Assembly (NCBI GenBank): GCA_035610365.1
Contig: CM069434.1
Coordinates: forward strand, 98,072,806-98,136,805
Length of the DNA stretch: 64,000 nt
Direction of reading: 5' to 3'
Source of the DNA: Aquatica leii
Lineage: Eukaryota > Arthropoda > Insecta > Coleoptera > Lampyridae
The translations under genes were made by a program, and so were the position numbers. Positions 1 through 10,789 of this stretch are shown here, piece by piece. The notes beneath the pieces were generated by a model that had not been told where the DNA came from, did no database searches, and saw only the letters and a program-made list of their open reading frames with translations. Position 1 is the first letter of the stretch, and the number at the start of each line of letters is the position of its first letter.

Positions 1-221
1 AAGATACTGGAAAGCATCTAGGAGATAGCGCGACGAATACGTCGGGAAAGAGGAGTGACAACTTTGAACTACGGTGAAATAGACCATGTACGACGGCATC
101 GTACTAAACCTAAGAAGAGGACAAGAAGAGGACAAGAAGAGCGCTCGAAAATTTTGAACGAGGACCTCAAAAGAGACAAAAGGTAATCTCGTCTAGTCCG
201 ACTCCGGAGATTACCGTTCAA

Positions 222-1031
222 ATGGCGTTGCCTAGCGAACAATTGCATAGCATTTATCTCGATGGCAAGATTAATGGAAGAAGCGTCCAGTTACTGATTG
301 ACTCGGGAGCGACAAAGACCATCATTCGTCCTGACATCTTTTTGGAAAACAAAAAGACATCACCATTAACACGACTTCGAACGGCGACGGGCGAAAGAAC
401 ACTTACTCACGGACAAGTCAAAGTAACTATTGGTTTGGAAAATATAGCACTCGACCATCAAATACTAGTAGCCGACATCACGGAAAAAGTTATCCTGGGA
501 ATGGACGTGATAAAGAAGTATGGATTCCATTTGGATATGAAGAAAGATTTCCTGAAGATCGACAAAGAAGAAATTCTTTTTCATCCGTCAGAGAAGGCAG
601 CCGTGCTATTCTTATTGAGTAAAGACGTGATTCTGTCTGCAAGGACGGAAAGTGTAGTGATGGCACGCCTAAATGCAAATCTCCGCGCGATTGAACCAAT
701 GGAGGGCGGTTTAGTTAAAAAAGGACTACTCGTTGGCAGAACTTTAGTACGAGTAAAGAACACGATGCCAGTAAGAATTTTAAACATCAACTCAGATCTT
801 GTAACGTTAAAAAAGAAGATCGTTGAAGGCCAATGCACGCCAGTATCCCAAATTGTAAGATGCGTGAAGTCGAACGAAGATACGTCGCCGAAGAAGCGTC
901 CACAACATCTATTGGACATTCTTACCACCATATGCCAAAACTTCAGCCAAAACCAGCTGGCTAAAGTTAAAGTGTTGATGCAAGAGTATCAAGATGTGCG
1001 CGCTGGAGAGTGGTTCCAAAGGAAGAACTAA
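222..1031 (+). pseudogene. Element I gag-pol junction: retroviral-type aspartic protease
   Basis: 269 codons from the first ATG. The frame is open further upstream to at least position 177, so the ATG is probably not the true start and this is the middle of a Gag-Pol polyprotein. Residues 24-34 carry the active-site motif LLIDSGATKTI (Asp27-Ser28-Gly29) and residues 88-95 a VILGMDV motif, both typical of retropepsins. The next frame (RT) begins at 994 with an overlap in another frame, so a frameshift lies near 1000. The product would have processed the element's polyprotein. Decayed flanking domains make present activity unlikely. Confidence 0.8.
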
Positions 1032-2110
1032 CGTAGTGAAACATGAAATTAATACCGGAGACGCTCGGCCGATACGACAACATCCACGCAGACTTCCTTT
1101 GGCAAAAAGAGAAGAAGCCAAACAATTAATTACAGATATGGAGCAAAAAGGCGTGGTTAAACCTTCAAGCAGCCCATGGGCATCCCCAGTGGTACTCGTA
1201 AAGAAGAAGGATGGATCAACGAATTTTTGCGTAGATTACAGACAGCTAAACGACGTGACCAAAAAGGACAGTTACCATTTACCTAGAATTGACGATACGT
1301 TAGACACCATCAGGATACCAGTGGTTTTCTATGTTAGATTTAAAAAGTGGATACTGGCAGGTAGAATTAGAGCCCAAGGATCGTGAAAAAAAACTTTTAC
1401 GATTGGAACTGGTTTGTGGCAGTTTACTGTGATGCCCTTCGGCCTATGTAACGCTTCTGCAACGTTTGAGCGTTTGATGGAGACCATCTTGCGCGGATTG
1501 TCTTGGAAAACGTGATTGGTTTACCTAGACGACATGATCGTGGTTGGAAGATCGTTTGAAGAACACTTGAACAACTTGGAAAAAATGTTTCAGCGACTAC
1601 GTGGAGCTAATCTCAAACTGAGCCCAAAGAAATGCCACCTATTTTAGACGGAAGTGCAATGTCTGGGCCACGTCATATCTAGAGATGGAGTAAAGGCTGA
1701 CCCAGACAAAATTCGAGCAGTGCAAGCATGGCTAAGACCAATCGACAAACATTAGGTCCGAAGTTTCCTTGGGTTTTGCACTTATTATAGACGATTTGTA
1801 CCCGGATTTGCCAATATTGCCAAAGAGTAGAATTTAGATGGAATGAAAACTGCAAAAATTCCTTCCATCAATAAAACAGGCGGTAGTCACTTCGCCGATT
1901 TTGAGTTATCCAAGAGAAGATGGAAAACTTGTTTTGGATACTGACGCAAACAGTCTGGCCATAGGCGCGGTCCTTTCGCAGGTTCAAAATAAACAAGAAA
2001 GGGTATTTTAGCAAGGTTTTGTCCAGGCCAGAAAGGAATTATTGCGTGAATAAGAGAGAGCTGTTAGCGGTCGTCAAGTCCATCAAACATTGACGTCGAC
2101 ACCGACTAAT
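994..2110 (+). pseudogene. Element I reverse transcriptase and start of RNase H (broken)
   Basis: The RT finger region is readable in one frame from 994 to 1386, with the block KPSSSPWASPVVLVKKKDG and the CVDYRQLND motif. After about 1310 the homology moves to another frame. The catalytic YLDD box is at 1522-1533 but sits among stop codons (an in-frame TGA precedes it). The RNase H start is visible at about 1935-1985 as DTDANSLAIGAVLSQ. Beyond 2090 homology stops abruptly, so most of RNase H, the integrase zinc finger and the first part of the integrase core are missing. This is a pseudogene copy of a Ty3/gypsy polymerase. Confidence 0.8.
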
Positions 2111-2114
2111 TGAC

Positions 2115-3200
2115 GCAATTTTGAGTTTGGGCTGTTTCAAGAAGTTTTCCGACTGTTGGGAATTAGGAAAACTAGGACGACGCCTCTACATTCTCAATCT
2201 GTTGGCATAGTTGAACGGATGAATCGAACAATAGGCAAGTACTTAACTAAGGTAGTGTCTGAACACCAAAGAGACCGGGATTAGTACTTGTGTCATTTCC
2301 TAATAGCATACCGATCATCCGTTCACGAAAACATAGGCCAAACAATTTGGACGAAGACCGGAAGAAGAAGTTGCTAGAGAAGATTACGTCAACAAGCTGA
2401 CCAAGAGGCTAGACTAAGTACATGAAGAGGTCCGTAAAAACACACAAATTGCCAGCGACAGGACCAGATATGATGTCAAGGCGCAAAATAGTGGGTTTTA
2501 ACCTGCCAACATGGTCTGGTTGTTAACGCGAGTTTTTTCTTTTTAAGTCGTTTTCCTTGCGTTGCATTTTTGGTTTTTGTGATTTGCTGTCCCCTCTTAT
2601 AAGTTTCACTGTAAATACAAGTTTTTTATAAATACGACAGTACGTTACTTAGTTTTGACCCGATTATTACGTCTCCTTTCTTGAATTCTATTTCGTTAAT
2701 TTTTCTTAAATGTTAATTGTGCTGTTTAGTGAGTAAATCGTGCGCCCTTTTGTGCGTGCTAAAGACTTAACTCTACCAACCAGGAAAAAGTAAGATCAGG
2801 GTAAGTCAAACAATTGCTCATTTCTGGGTAAATCCAAGCCTTGATTTATTACGGGATTGGGTGGTTGAGCACTCCCGATTTCCAGAAGACACATGAACAT
2901 AACGTAAGTAATTGTCGTTTAATAATAATTCGGTAGGTTGCTACCGGAAGTCCTCTCCTTTCTAATACATTAAATACAGTCCGCTGTTCGACTTCCGTGT
3001 AGCCGAAACACTGGTTGTTTTATCCCCAAAGGAGACATGGTTTGTCGCCGAAGCCGCAAAGGCAATGAGCGGGCCCTTATAAAGTCGTGCAGCGTATTAA
3101 TGACGTTATATATCGCATCCAAAAAGCACCCAGAGGCAAGCCAAAAGTGGTCCACGTTGATCGTTTAGCCCCGTTTGCTGGCGATAACCACATTCCGCAA
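2115..3200 (+). pseudogene. Element I integrase, second half, split by a solo LTR
   Basis: At 2190-2230 the translation shows the end of the catalytic core (TTPLHSQSVG, a stop, then VERMNRT), which contains the catalytic Glu of the DDE triad. Homology runs to about 2520, stops, and resumes at 3011 in the basic linker and the GPY/F tail (GPYKVVQRINDVIYRIQ at about 3072-3122, then VVHVDRLAPF). The interval 2521-3010 is a solo LTR that landed in this tail. The first half of the core and the zinc-binding domain are absent. Integrases insert the cDNA copy into the genome; this one cannot be functional. Confidence 0.75.
2521..3010. mobile_element. Solo LTR (490 bp) with 5-bp target duplication
   Basis: The insert begins TGTTAACGCG and ends CCGAAACA (TG...CA ends). 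It is flanked by CTGGT at 2516-2520 and again at 3011-3015. Removing the insert plus one CTGGT rejoins the integrase reading of element I, which supports these borders. A 5-bp duplication and TGTT...AACA ends suit BEL/Pao or Ty1/copia LTRs, but no internal coding sequence remains to decide. A solo LTR arises when the two LTRs of an element recombine and the interior is lost. Confidence 0.8.
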
Positions 3201-3928
3201 GTTCAGGTCCGAACCAGAGTAATAAGTAGCAGAATCAGGAATCCAATCGAAGAAATGGAGTTCGAAAAGTTTATGAGCTTATACGGAGGTTCTAGAAAAG
3301 CTAGGTTCGGAGTTACCACCGAGGAACAACAAGACCTGTTTCAAACACAAAAAGATTACGCAATCGCACATTGCGTGAGCGAGGATCTTGACATGTCCAG
3401 AGGGATTGCAGTCGTGTTTAAAAAGAAGTTTGGGCAGCTAGATGAATTACAAAGACAGCAACCGGCAGTCGGAAGAGTTTTAAAACTACGTGGTGACAGA
3501 CGCTTCGTTTTTTTTATCTGGTCACCGAGAAATACTCATGTATCAAGCCGTTATACAAAAATATGTAGGGAACATTATGGAATCTCAAGAAAGAAATTGA
3601 ATTCCACCATATTAAGAAATTGGCAGTACCCAAGCTTGGTTGTGGCTTAGATCAAATGAATTGGAGGACAGTTCGAAACATGTTGGAGGTCGTCTTCCGA
3701 GGAACAGGCGTTCAGGTGTTGGTCTGTAGTTACCAACCAAGAAGAATATCGGGCCAGAAAAAGTCCCCTGACTGTTGCTTTTATGGTCATGGAAGTTGCC
3801 GAAATGGAAAAAGCTGTTGCTATCGCCACGATCCTTTTTACCGGAGTTGCATCCAGTCTCTTGTTCTGGGACAGAACAGTTCTAAGAAGGGGGCAGTGAA
3901 ACGTTTGAGAAGTTATTCGCAACTTTGA
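3087..3928 (+). pseudogene. Element I pol C-terminus: integrase tail, OARD1-like macro domain, CCCH zinc finger
   Basis: Directly after the integrase GPY/F tail the same frame runs into a macro domain of the OARD1/TARG1 (C6orf130) type: AHCVSEDLDMSRGIAVVFKK starts near 3369 and KLGCGLDQMNW lies at about 3629-3661. The Asp in GCGLD corresponds to catalytic Asp125 of human OARD1. The frame changes near a run of eight T at 3508-3515, and a TAG interrupts the domain near 3565. The position aligned with catalytic Lys84 reads as Glu (TEK). The second frame continues into one CCCH finger (Cys-x7-Cys-x5-Cys-x3-His, about 3770-3834) and stops at 3926-3928. OARD1 enzymes remove ADP-ribose from acidic residues; here the domain was part of a retroelement polyprotein. 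The copy is decayed. Confidence 0.75.
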
Positions 3929-4250
3929 GAGCTTTCGCGAGGTTTTCTAGAACGTTCACCGAAGGATGCGGAACATACGGAAACGTTTTGCCACAATATA
4001 TAAATACTGTGCAGACAAATCCGTGGTCAGTTATTTTCGTAATGCGAAGACGGCAGTGTTAAGAAGGTTACTCAAGTGAAAATAAATAAGTGATTAACGC
4101 GTGTTATAAATAAATCTACGAGGTACGTGACTTTAACGTAAACAATAAGAGTTAAACAAGTGTGTGAAGTTATCTGCGGACTTATCTTCGTGTAAGTGAT
4201 ATAAATTAGTGTAAGTGTTTTTATTAAATATCCTTAGGTTAAATTAGTTC
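3897..4250 (+). promoter_or_regulatory. Putative 3' LTR of element I with TATA box and arthropod initiator
   Basis: A purine-rich stretch (AAGAAGGGGGCAG, about 3882-3896) that could be the polypurine tract is followed by TGAAACG at 3897. TATATAAAT lies at 3997-4005, and 30 bp downstream is TCAGTT at 4027-4032, the arthropod initiator consensus. AATAAA occurs at 4081-4086. That is the expected U3-R-U5 order of an LTR. The right border is not resolved, and no second copy is in the window for comparison. Confidence 0.5.
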
Positions 4251-4390
4251 GGTTAGTTATAAATGTGTATATATTTTTAGTAGTATAAATAAATTAGTAA
4301 TAATAATAATCGTTACAATATTAAAACATATTTGAAGAGCTATGTGTATGAAGGTGATATGTGACATTTTTTCTAATTTCTAGATTTTCT

Positions 4391-6850
4391 CATAGAAGAA
4401 AGTGGTATGTGCTAATTTAAGTTGTGGTACTTACCCTAAATGCTTAAAATGTTTTACAGCTGATATTTCAATTAATGAAGGAGGTATGTACAACTAGACA
4501 AACAGTTTCTCAAATGGAAGAAGGAAGTATGAATCCTTACGTGCACATACCACTATCTTCCATTCAAGACCTAATAATAAGTGTAACATACTACCATCAT
4601 CCATTAAACAGCTGTAACAAAATAGAGAATGACAGTGTATTTGTGTTTGTATTATTGATCATAATTCTGTGTTAAATTGATGTTTTCGTATTGAAATAGA
4701 GCCAGAAGGGGAGATGATTTGGAATATGGCATTAAACGCTGCAAAATGATGATTTCAAAAAGAATACTTCAAATGATTATGCAAATAAGGGTAAGTTTGT
4801 TATGTTATGAGTGTTTCTGCATTCTAACCTATATTTGATTGCTTGTTTTCAGTGTCTGGATCCGAGAGTGAGTCAGATACCAGCTGCTTGATTGAACACT
4901 CAAGTGACGACTGCCAGACTAATTTTGAGGACCTAAGTGATTCTGGCCCAGGATTTTTTCCAGAATCTTCACCATATAGGGAAAACAATGGCAATTATAG
5001 AGATGACGTAGTGATTGGTCCAAGTAATAAAGATGAGATTGAAAATGAAGCTGAGGCTTTAAACGACATTTCTGGAGACGAAGATGAATTTGTGGATCCA
5101 AGTGATGACGATGAAAACCATGGGAATAGAATAAGATTGAATGCCAACACCTTCAACCGTAGACCGAGGCAACCAGTGCCAAACTAAACATCTAAACCTA
5201 CAAAAAAAAATCTTTCCACCAAGATACAAAACGTTAAGAAAACGGAAAAGAAATCCCGATGAGTGGGTGCATCGCAAAGCTGCAATTGCAAGGGAAAAGG
5301 TACAAGCTTATACAAATTACAAAGGACAAATAGTGCAAGGTAAATCTGTTCCTACACAAGAATTATGTTCCCAAAAATGTCGTTTGAAATGTTTACTGTT
5401 GCTGATGAGAAACTATTTTCAATCTATTTTATAAGTTGGACATAAATGCTAAGAATTCATTGTTGTTTGGTACTATCAAGATATGTCCTATTAAGAGGCT
5501 AAGCAAAGGTGCTATTAAACACAAATCAGCATCATTTAAATATGTAATAACCTTTCATGGAAAGCAAACTTTTGTATGCAAAACTGCCTTTGCTAAAATG
5601 TTTTGTACTGGTTTGAAAAAGATAGACTTACTTCAAAAGTCTATAAAGGATGGGCTGTCTGCACCTGAGTTAGATAAAAGAAGTCAGCACAAGAACAGGT
5701 CACATAAGCTTGCTGATCAAGTCAGAGAGTATGTCAAATAACACATTGCCCAATTTCAAGCAGAGGAGTCGCACTACTCTCTAACTAGAAACATGAACAA
5801 GAAGTACCTCTCACTTTTGTTATCGGTTACCAAAATGCATACACTTTATTTGGAAAAATGTGCACAATGCCCTGGCAACTTTTACAACAAAGCATGTACC
5901 TATAGAAATGTGTTTACTTCTGATTACAATCTATCAATCGGCTTCCCTAAAAGCGAAACGTGCAGTACCTGTGATGCTGAAGATTCAAATGATGAGCACG
6001 TCGCAAATTATCAGGAAGCCTATGATGCCTTGAAAGCTGATCGGGAAAAGCCCAAAAGTTCAGAAAATTTGACGTTCATGACAATGTACTTGCAGCAGAC
6101 GATGCCATTGCCCAGACTAAGCACATCTAAAGCTTTTTATTTAAGACAGCTATAGATGTACAATTTCGGTACTTATTTTACAACCAAAAAAGGAAACAAC
6201 GCAGTTTTTTGTTCCTGGACTAGGCTTCAAGAGGAACCTCAGAAATATATAGCTGCCTTCTTACGGTTTTAGAGCTAGAAGATTATGTAAAAGACAAAAT
6301 CCACCTTATCATGTGGTCAGACTCTTGTGCTGGCGCGACAAAAACTTTCTTTTAATCTGCTTGTATCAGTACCTGATACAAAAAGGTCTTTTCCAAGTGA
6401 TAGGCCTTAAATTTCCAGAGGTCGGTCACACACACCTCGATTCAGATAGGGATTTTGGTCAAATCGAAAAAAATCTGCGCAAACATCAAAATATATATAC
6501 AGCCCTGGAGAGTACAGACATCATTGTGAAATCGTGTTCCAAAAACATACTCATTGACATGACTCAGCATTTTAGATCCACTGATTTTCTCCAGAACCAG
6601 AAGGTGCGTGACATGAAGTTGTACAACATAAAAAAAGATGCAAACAAGAATAATAATAATAAAATAAAACAAACAATTAGTATTCTAGGTACATATTAAA
6701 CGAGAATAGAGTCATATGGTAATTGAAGTTGATGAATCACTAACACCAATGAGTTATAGAGAATTTCTTGTGATAACAAATTATGAGCAAGACCGTTCAT
6801 TACCAAGAATTGCTGCGCGCTGATAAAACAGCTTCCAGTGACATATTTCC
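4391..6850 (+). pseudogene. Broken multi-exon gene of a TE-associated family (DUF7869-like)
   Basis: Successive frames read as one protein family: an acidic N-terminus (4853-5187, Ser/Asp/Glu-rich), a basic Cys-containing part (RKRKRNPDEWVHRKAA near 5244, then CSQKCRLKC near 5371), a VCKTAFAKMF segment (about 5574-5604), a Cys pair (CSTC, about 5961), and a C-terminal core with WSDSCAG (about 6313) and GHTHLDSDRDFGQIEKN (about 6427-6477). I recall these blocks from insect proteins annotated with DUF7869; this is from memory. An intron is likely at 4791-4852 (GTAAGT...TTTTCAG) and another at about 4401-4459 (GTATGT...TTTTACAG). At least three frame changes (near 5180, 5435 and 6160) make it a pseudogene. 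Confidence 0.55.
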
Positions 6851-8449
6851 TTTTTTAAAATAATTTACATTTAACATTTTGTAAAACTTAGATTTTTTAA
6901 TTATCTAGTTACAAATTTTCATATTTGACATTTTTCAAAAAATGTAAGTTAAAAATTTTTTGTAATCTTAACTTTTTATAAGTTGTAAATATTTTTTGTA
7001 ATCTTTTCTGAAGATGAGCTTCATTATTTTAAAGCTCAAAACATATGTAAAAAATATATTTTGAAAGTTAACGAATTTATTATTGATGGACTGGTAATTT
7101 GAATAATTTAAAAATTGACCAATAACAATTAATCTCCTTAACAATTTAAAAATTTTAAGGATTATATAATATTCTCTCCTATTAATTTTAATAGTAAATT
7201 AATTAATTAATAATAAACATTAAAAAAATGAAGTTGACTATAACATGAATCCTCTCTCTAGTCTTAACTGATTTATAACGCTAATAATATTTACAATTGC
7301 TAAACTGTTTATACAAATTCATCGTTCAGAATTTATTCAAATTTTATTTTACATACTTTCGTCCTATGTTGATAACTTCACAGTAAAATCGTTTATGACT
7401 TAAACCAGTAATTGCTAATAGTTTTTATTATACAATTTTATAAATCAGAGTTACATATTAAATTATTTCGTTTATGCATTTTAAAATTTGAACATATATT
7501 ATCGGTTTAGTAGAACATCTGTGTTTCGGTCGAGTTACTTTTGGTGACCACCGCGGCTTTTTTTGCGACTAAGGGTAGCTTTGTCGGTGTCGTAAGAGTT
7601 GTTTTTCTAGTAAATCATGCGTGCATCAAAACCTCCACAATTTTTGTATTAAGATGATTTGCTTAACACGTTGAAGACGGGTGTCTTATATGTAAGACAG
7701 ATTGAGCGAGCTTTTAAGGCCGGACGTTTTTCATGAAAGACCTCTTTCTCCTGCCATTCGCTTTACGTTTTTGCGGGTTTTTGGTTGAGGGTGGCACGAG
7801 CTTTGGTTTAGGAAGAACGGATTCTTTTCTATCGCTTTAGTATCGCTTCGGCAATTGAAAAGTGAAGGCGCTATCCGATTGCTTCATTTTTTGCCGAAAA
7901 TATTAGTTTAAAAAAAATATTTTTTTTGTTTTCTTATAATTTTTTACAAAGTTTCTTGTTTTCTGATAAGTTTTTTAGTAATATCTTTATTATATAAAAT
8001 TTGAAGGCCCCTTAGCAATAGCAACGCACTGCGCGGGTTGCCCTGGGGAGCCAAGCCTTTGCCTGGGTTGTTTTAGTAATTATCATGAAGATTGTGGGTT
8101 TATTATGATGTAATATTTCTATTCCTTTTTTTATTATTGTAAATATAAGTATATGTTGTTTGCTAAACGAATTTTTTATTCAACTGTTTCCCTTACATTC
8201 ATTATTTTGAAGTGGTGTTAAACTAATTATGGAGAAAATTATTAAAATAAAATGAAGATTTTATAGAAAAATGTAATCACGATTGAGGAAAATGTTGCGG
8301 GTTTGCTTAGGCGGCGAGTCTCAGGGCCGGGTGTCTTATATAAAAGACAAATTAAAAACATCAATTAAAACCTAAAATAATAAGAGAATAATTTTTTTAA
8401 TTATTTTTACCATAATATGTAATATATATAATATGGGCAGATAATTTTT
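6851..8449. other. AT-rich stretch with no recognised gene
   Basis: No open frame of note on either strand. A short GC-richer island at about 7520-8060 holds no recognised domain. The motif GGGTGTCTTATAT followed by AAGACA occurs at about 7680-7698 and again at about 8329-8347 in the same direction. The first copy is preceded by TTAACACGTTGAAGACGG (7662-7679), which resembles the end of piggyBac-like elements (TTAA target). No matching inverted end was found, so the element call is only a suspicion. Confidence 0.3.
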
Positions 8450-8680
8450 GAAAGTTGCACATAAACATTTTTATAGAAGACAAAATTTACTATAAAAAAA
8501 TCCGCAGAAGTGTACAATTACCTTCAATAGTTTAGAAGATACAAGTGTGAAAGTTGCACAAAAATGTCTTACATTGCATTAAAATTCTGTAACTCTTAAA
8601 CTATTAGATATAATTATACACTCCCGCGGACTTTTTTGTAGTAAATTTTGTGCTCAATAAATTGTTTATGTGCAATTTTC
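8450..8680. repeat. Imperfect hairpin repeat (MITE-like)
   Basis: The left arm 8450-8520 matches the reverse complement of 8611-8680 along nearly its whole length (for example TTGCACATAAACA on the left and TGTTTATGTGCAA on the right). The match continues inward more weakly to about 8548 and 8582, so almost the entire 230 bp folds back on itself. There is no coding sequence. This is typical of a small non-autonomous DNA transposon or foldback element. The family is not known. Confidence 0.65.
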
Positions 8681-9120
8681 ATCTATATTGTACAGTTTTT
8701 GCATATCATAAGGAATATCTTGTTTAATAATAATAAACATTATATTCGAAAAAGACAAAAATGATGTAAAATTGGGCACCACCGCTAGTTCCAGCTTTGT
8801 TTCATGTGAGCGTTTTATCGTTTCATTTCATGAACCTTCAAATCAATCATCCTATAAGTGTTTTCAATACTAAAATCATTAACGCAAATAAATGTATATT
8901 GTCTTAAAGCGGAATAGATAAGGACAAAAGAAATCGGTAAAGTGTAGACCGCCTAATACATAAAATATATATTAAAATAATATCTCAACCATAAAACATA
9001 TTATACTAGTCACTTTAAAATTAAAAAATACTACATTAATACTCTGTGTATATGAACTAGACATCATAAAAAGTAAAAAACAAAAAATCACCTTCTAATA
9101 TAAGAAACAGTAAGAAAACA
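8681..9120. other. AT-rich stretch with no recognised gene
   Basis: No coding signal or clear repeat seen. Confidence 0.4.
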
Positions 9121-10330
9121 ATCATCATTAGCAACCTCAACGCGCGAATAGATAATGCAGCAATAGATGCTGTCAAACGGTTTAATGAAGAGACTTTTAA
9201 TGAGAGTTTAGAAAGATTTAAAGACATTTGCCTACTAAACAGTTTTCAAAGCAACATTACATACTTTAAACACAAAATTATTTGATCAGATACTAGAGAC
9301 CGTAATTGCATTATCGAGTACACTATAACGAATAAAGAAATAGATTCCAGAAACATATTAGACGTGCGTATTCTGTTTTCGGCTAATATATAGTCGAATT
9401 ATGAACTGGTTCTGGAGAAAATAAACATGAGATTAAAACCTATTACAATAACAAACGTGATAACTGACGAAAGATTATAGTAAGTTATGAGAATGGGGCA
9501 AAACTTCTCTATCATAACAGATGAAAAAAAAATTAAACATGCATGAATTAGAAACATTAACAAATATAGAAAAATTTTAAAAAGTCATTAAGAAAAATAA
9601 TAAAAACAGTCTTATCAAAAAAAAAAAAAAAACAATTAACAGAAATAACTAAGAATATAAACCGCCATACTACGACGAAAGTGTTAAAATACTAACGCTA
9701 TAAACAAACAAAAGCTTTTAAGAAAAGGAAACAAAAATGAATTAATTAAAGAAAAATCTGTAAGAACAAAAAATAAAGTAAACCAAAAAATACGCAAAAT
9801 TAAGAAATAATAGTAAAAAACACGAAACACGACTTACATAAATTACAAAAGGAAGTATGGAAAATCAATGTATAGAGTCATACAAATAAACGATTTTAAA
9901 AAAGGACAATATACCAAACACTACAAAATTATATGAAAAAACAGAAGAAAAAGGATAATGAAAACAACAAAGCAAACAATAAAAAAATAAACATGCGAAT
10001 AAAATGATTAAAGTATAGAAAAGCACCGGGTCCAGATAGAACGTGTAATGATCTCATAATACATGGAAGATAAACGCTATGTACGTGTATTTAGAACTAT
10101 TTAACGGCATAATCAACAATAGGAAAGCGCCAGTAAAATGAAAACAAAATATACTAATACCAATACTTCAAGAAAGAGACAGACGAACCAAAAAACTATT
10201 GACAAATCAGCTTATTAAATAACATGCTAATACTACCAATAGCAATAATAAAAGAGATGATAGAAAAAGAATTAGATATAGCCAAGGAACAGCAAGGTTT
10301 AAGAAAAAAACCATATCACTATAGACGTTA
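9121..10330 (+). pseudogene. LINE remnant: endonuclease and start of reverse transcriptase
   Basis: Conceptual translation with many stops shows the end of an apurinic-type endonuclease domain at about 9295-9440 (RDRNCIIEYTITNKEI, then LDVRILFSANI), and RT blocks at about 10018-10310: RKAPGPDRTCNDLI, then ISLLNNMLI, then EQQGLRKK. These are the expected order and spacing for an autonomous non-LTR retrotransposon. The plus strand is extremely A-rich. The palm (YADD) region is not seen; the copy stops before the inverted repeat at 10367. Decayed and non-functional. Confidence 0.6.
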
Positions 10331-10366
10331 CTTTTATCATCCCACAAATAGTAAGCTCGTACATAT

Positions 10367-10619
10367 GTTGCCAACGTTTCGCTCACTTTTGTAAGGGGAT
10401 CTATCAGGGCGTGAGATAAATCGCAAAACTCAAACAATTAACCGAAATCTAACTAAGAACTTGTCAAAAGTCTCAAGAGTTAGATTATGGCTTGTTTCAC
10501 AAGTGGGTAACCTAACTTTTGAGAAGTTCTTAGCTAGATTTCGGGTGCTTGTTTGAGTTTTGCGATTTATCTCACGCCCTGATGAAGCCCCTTACGAAAG
10601 TGGGCGAAACGTTGGCAAC
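10367..10619. repeat. Long inverted repeat resembling Penelope-type termini
   Basis: The left arm 10367-10486 is the near-perfect inverse of the right arm 10509-10619, with about 22 bp between them. Both arms contain GAGATAAATCGCAAAACTC or its complement. On the plus strand the right arm contains CTGATGA, a GC stem and GAAAC, the core pattern of a hammerhead ribozyme, which Penelope-like elements are known to carry in their terminal repeats. The left arm has the same sequence on the minus strand with a damaged core (CTGATAGA). No Penelope coding sequence is adjacent. Confidence 0.7.
10579..10619 (+). ncRNA. Hammerhead-ribozyme-like core
   Basis: CTGATGA at 10579-10585, then a stem of GCCC paired with GGGC plus an inner CTT/AAG, then GAAA at 10606-10609, then CGTTGGCAAC, which can form a minimal helix III (GTT/AAC, loop GGC). 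These are the conserved hammerhead core and helix II. I do not see a convincing helix I or a canonical cleavage triplet, so catalytic activity is uncertain. Confidence 0.45.
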
Positions 10620-10789
10620 TTCGGTTACAACAACAATGACACGGTTCAAACTCGGAAGACAATCTCATCTTAGTACTCTGTGAATTCTTTTCAGACCTGC
10701 ATCGCTTTTGCTTTTGTTCTATGGATGCTTGTAGGTCTCAAGCGCTAAAATTGAAAATTGATTGCTTTTTTTTCTAAAAACTTCAGAAT

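Larger units (their letters stand above)
1..4250 (+). mobile_element. Element I: decayed Ty3/gypsy LTR retrotransposon (3' part)
   Basis: Plus-strand remains of one element in the order protease, reverse transcriptase, start of RNase H, second half of the integrase, integrase GPY/F tail, macro domain, CCCH zinc finger, then a putative 3' LTR. The 5' LTR and most of gag lie left of the window. The reading frame is broken many times, and the stretch between RNase H (about 2090) and the integrase core (about 2130) has been deleted. A solo LTR (2521-3010) splits the integrase. I infer Ty3/gypsy from the domain order and the GPYKVV integrase tail; the clade is not assigned. Confidence 0.85.

Noticed and set aside
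7662-8350. A complete piggyBac-like element
   Set aside because: Only one TTAA-type end was seen; the second GTGTCTTATAT motif is in direct, not inverted, orientation, and there is no transposase.
10207-10437. 76-codon minus-strand frame as a gene
   Set aside because: It lies across the LINE end and the left arm of the inverted repeat; its translation is the repeat sequence read in one frame.
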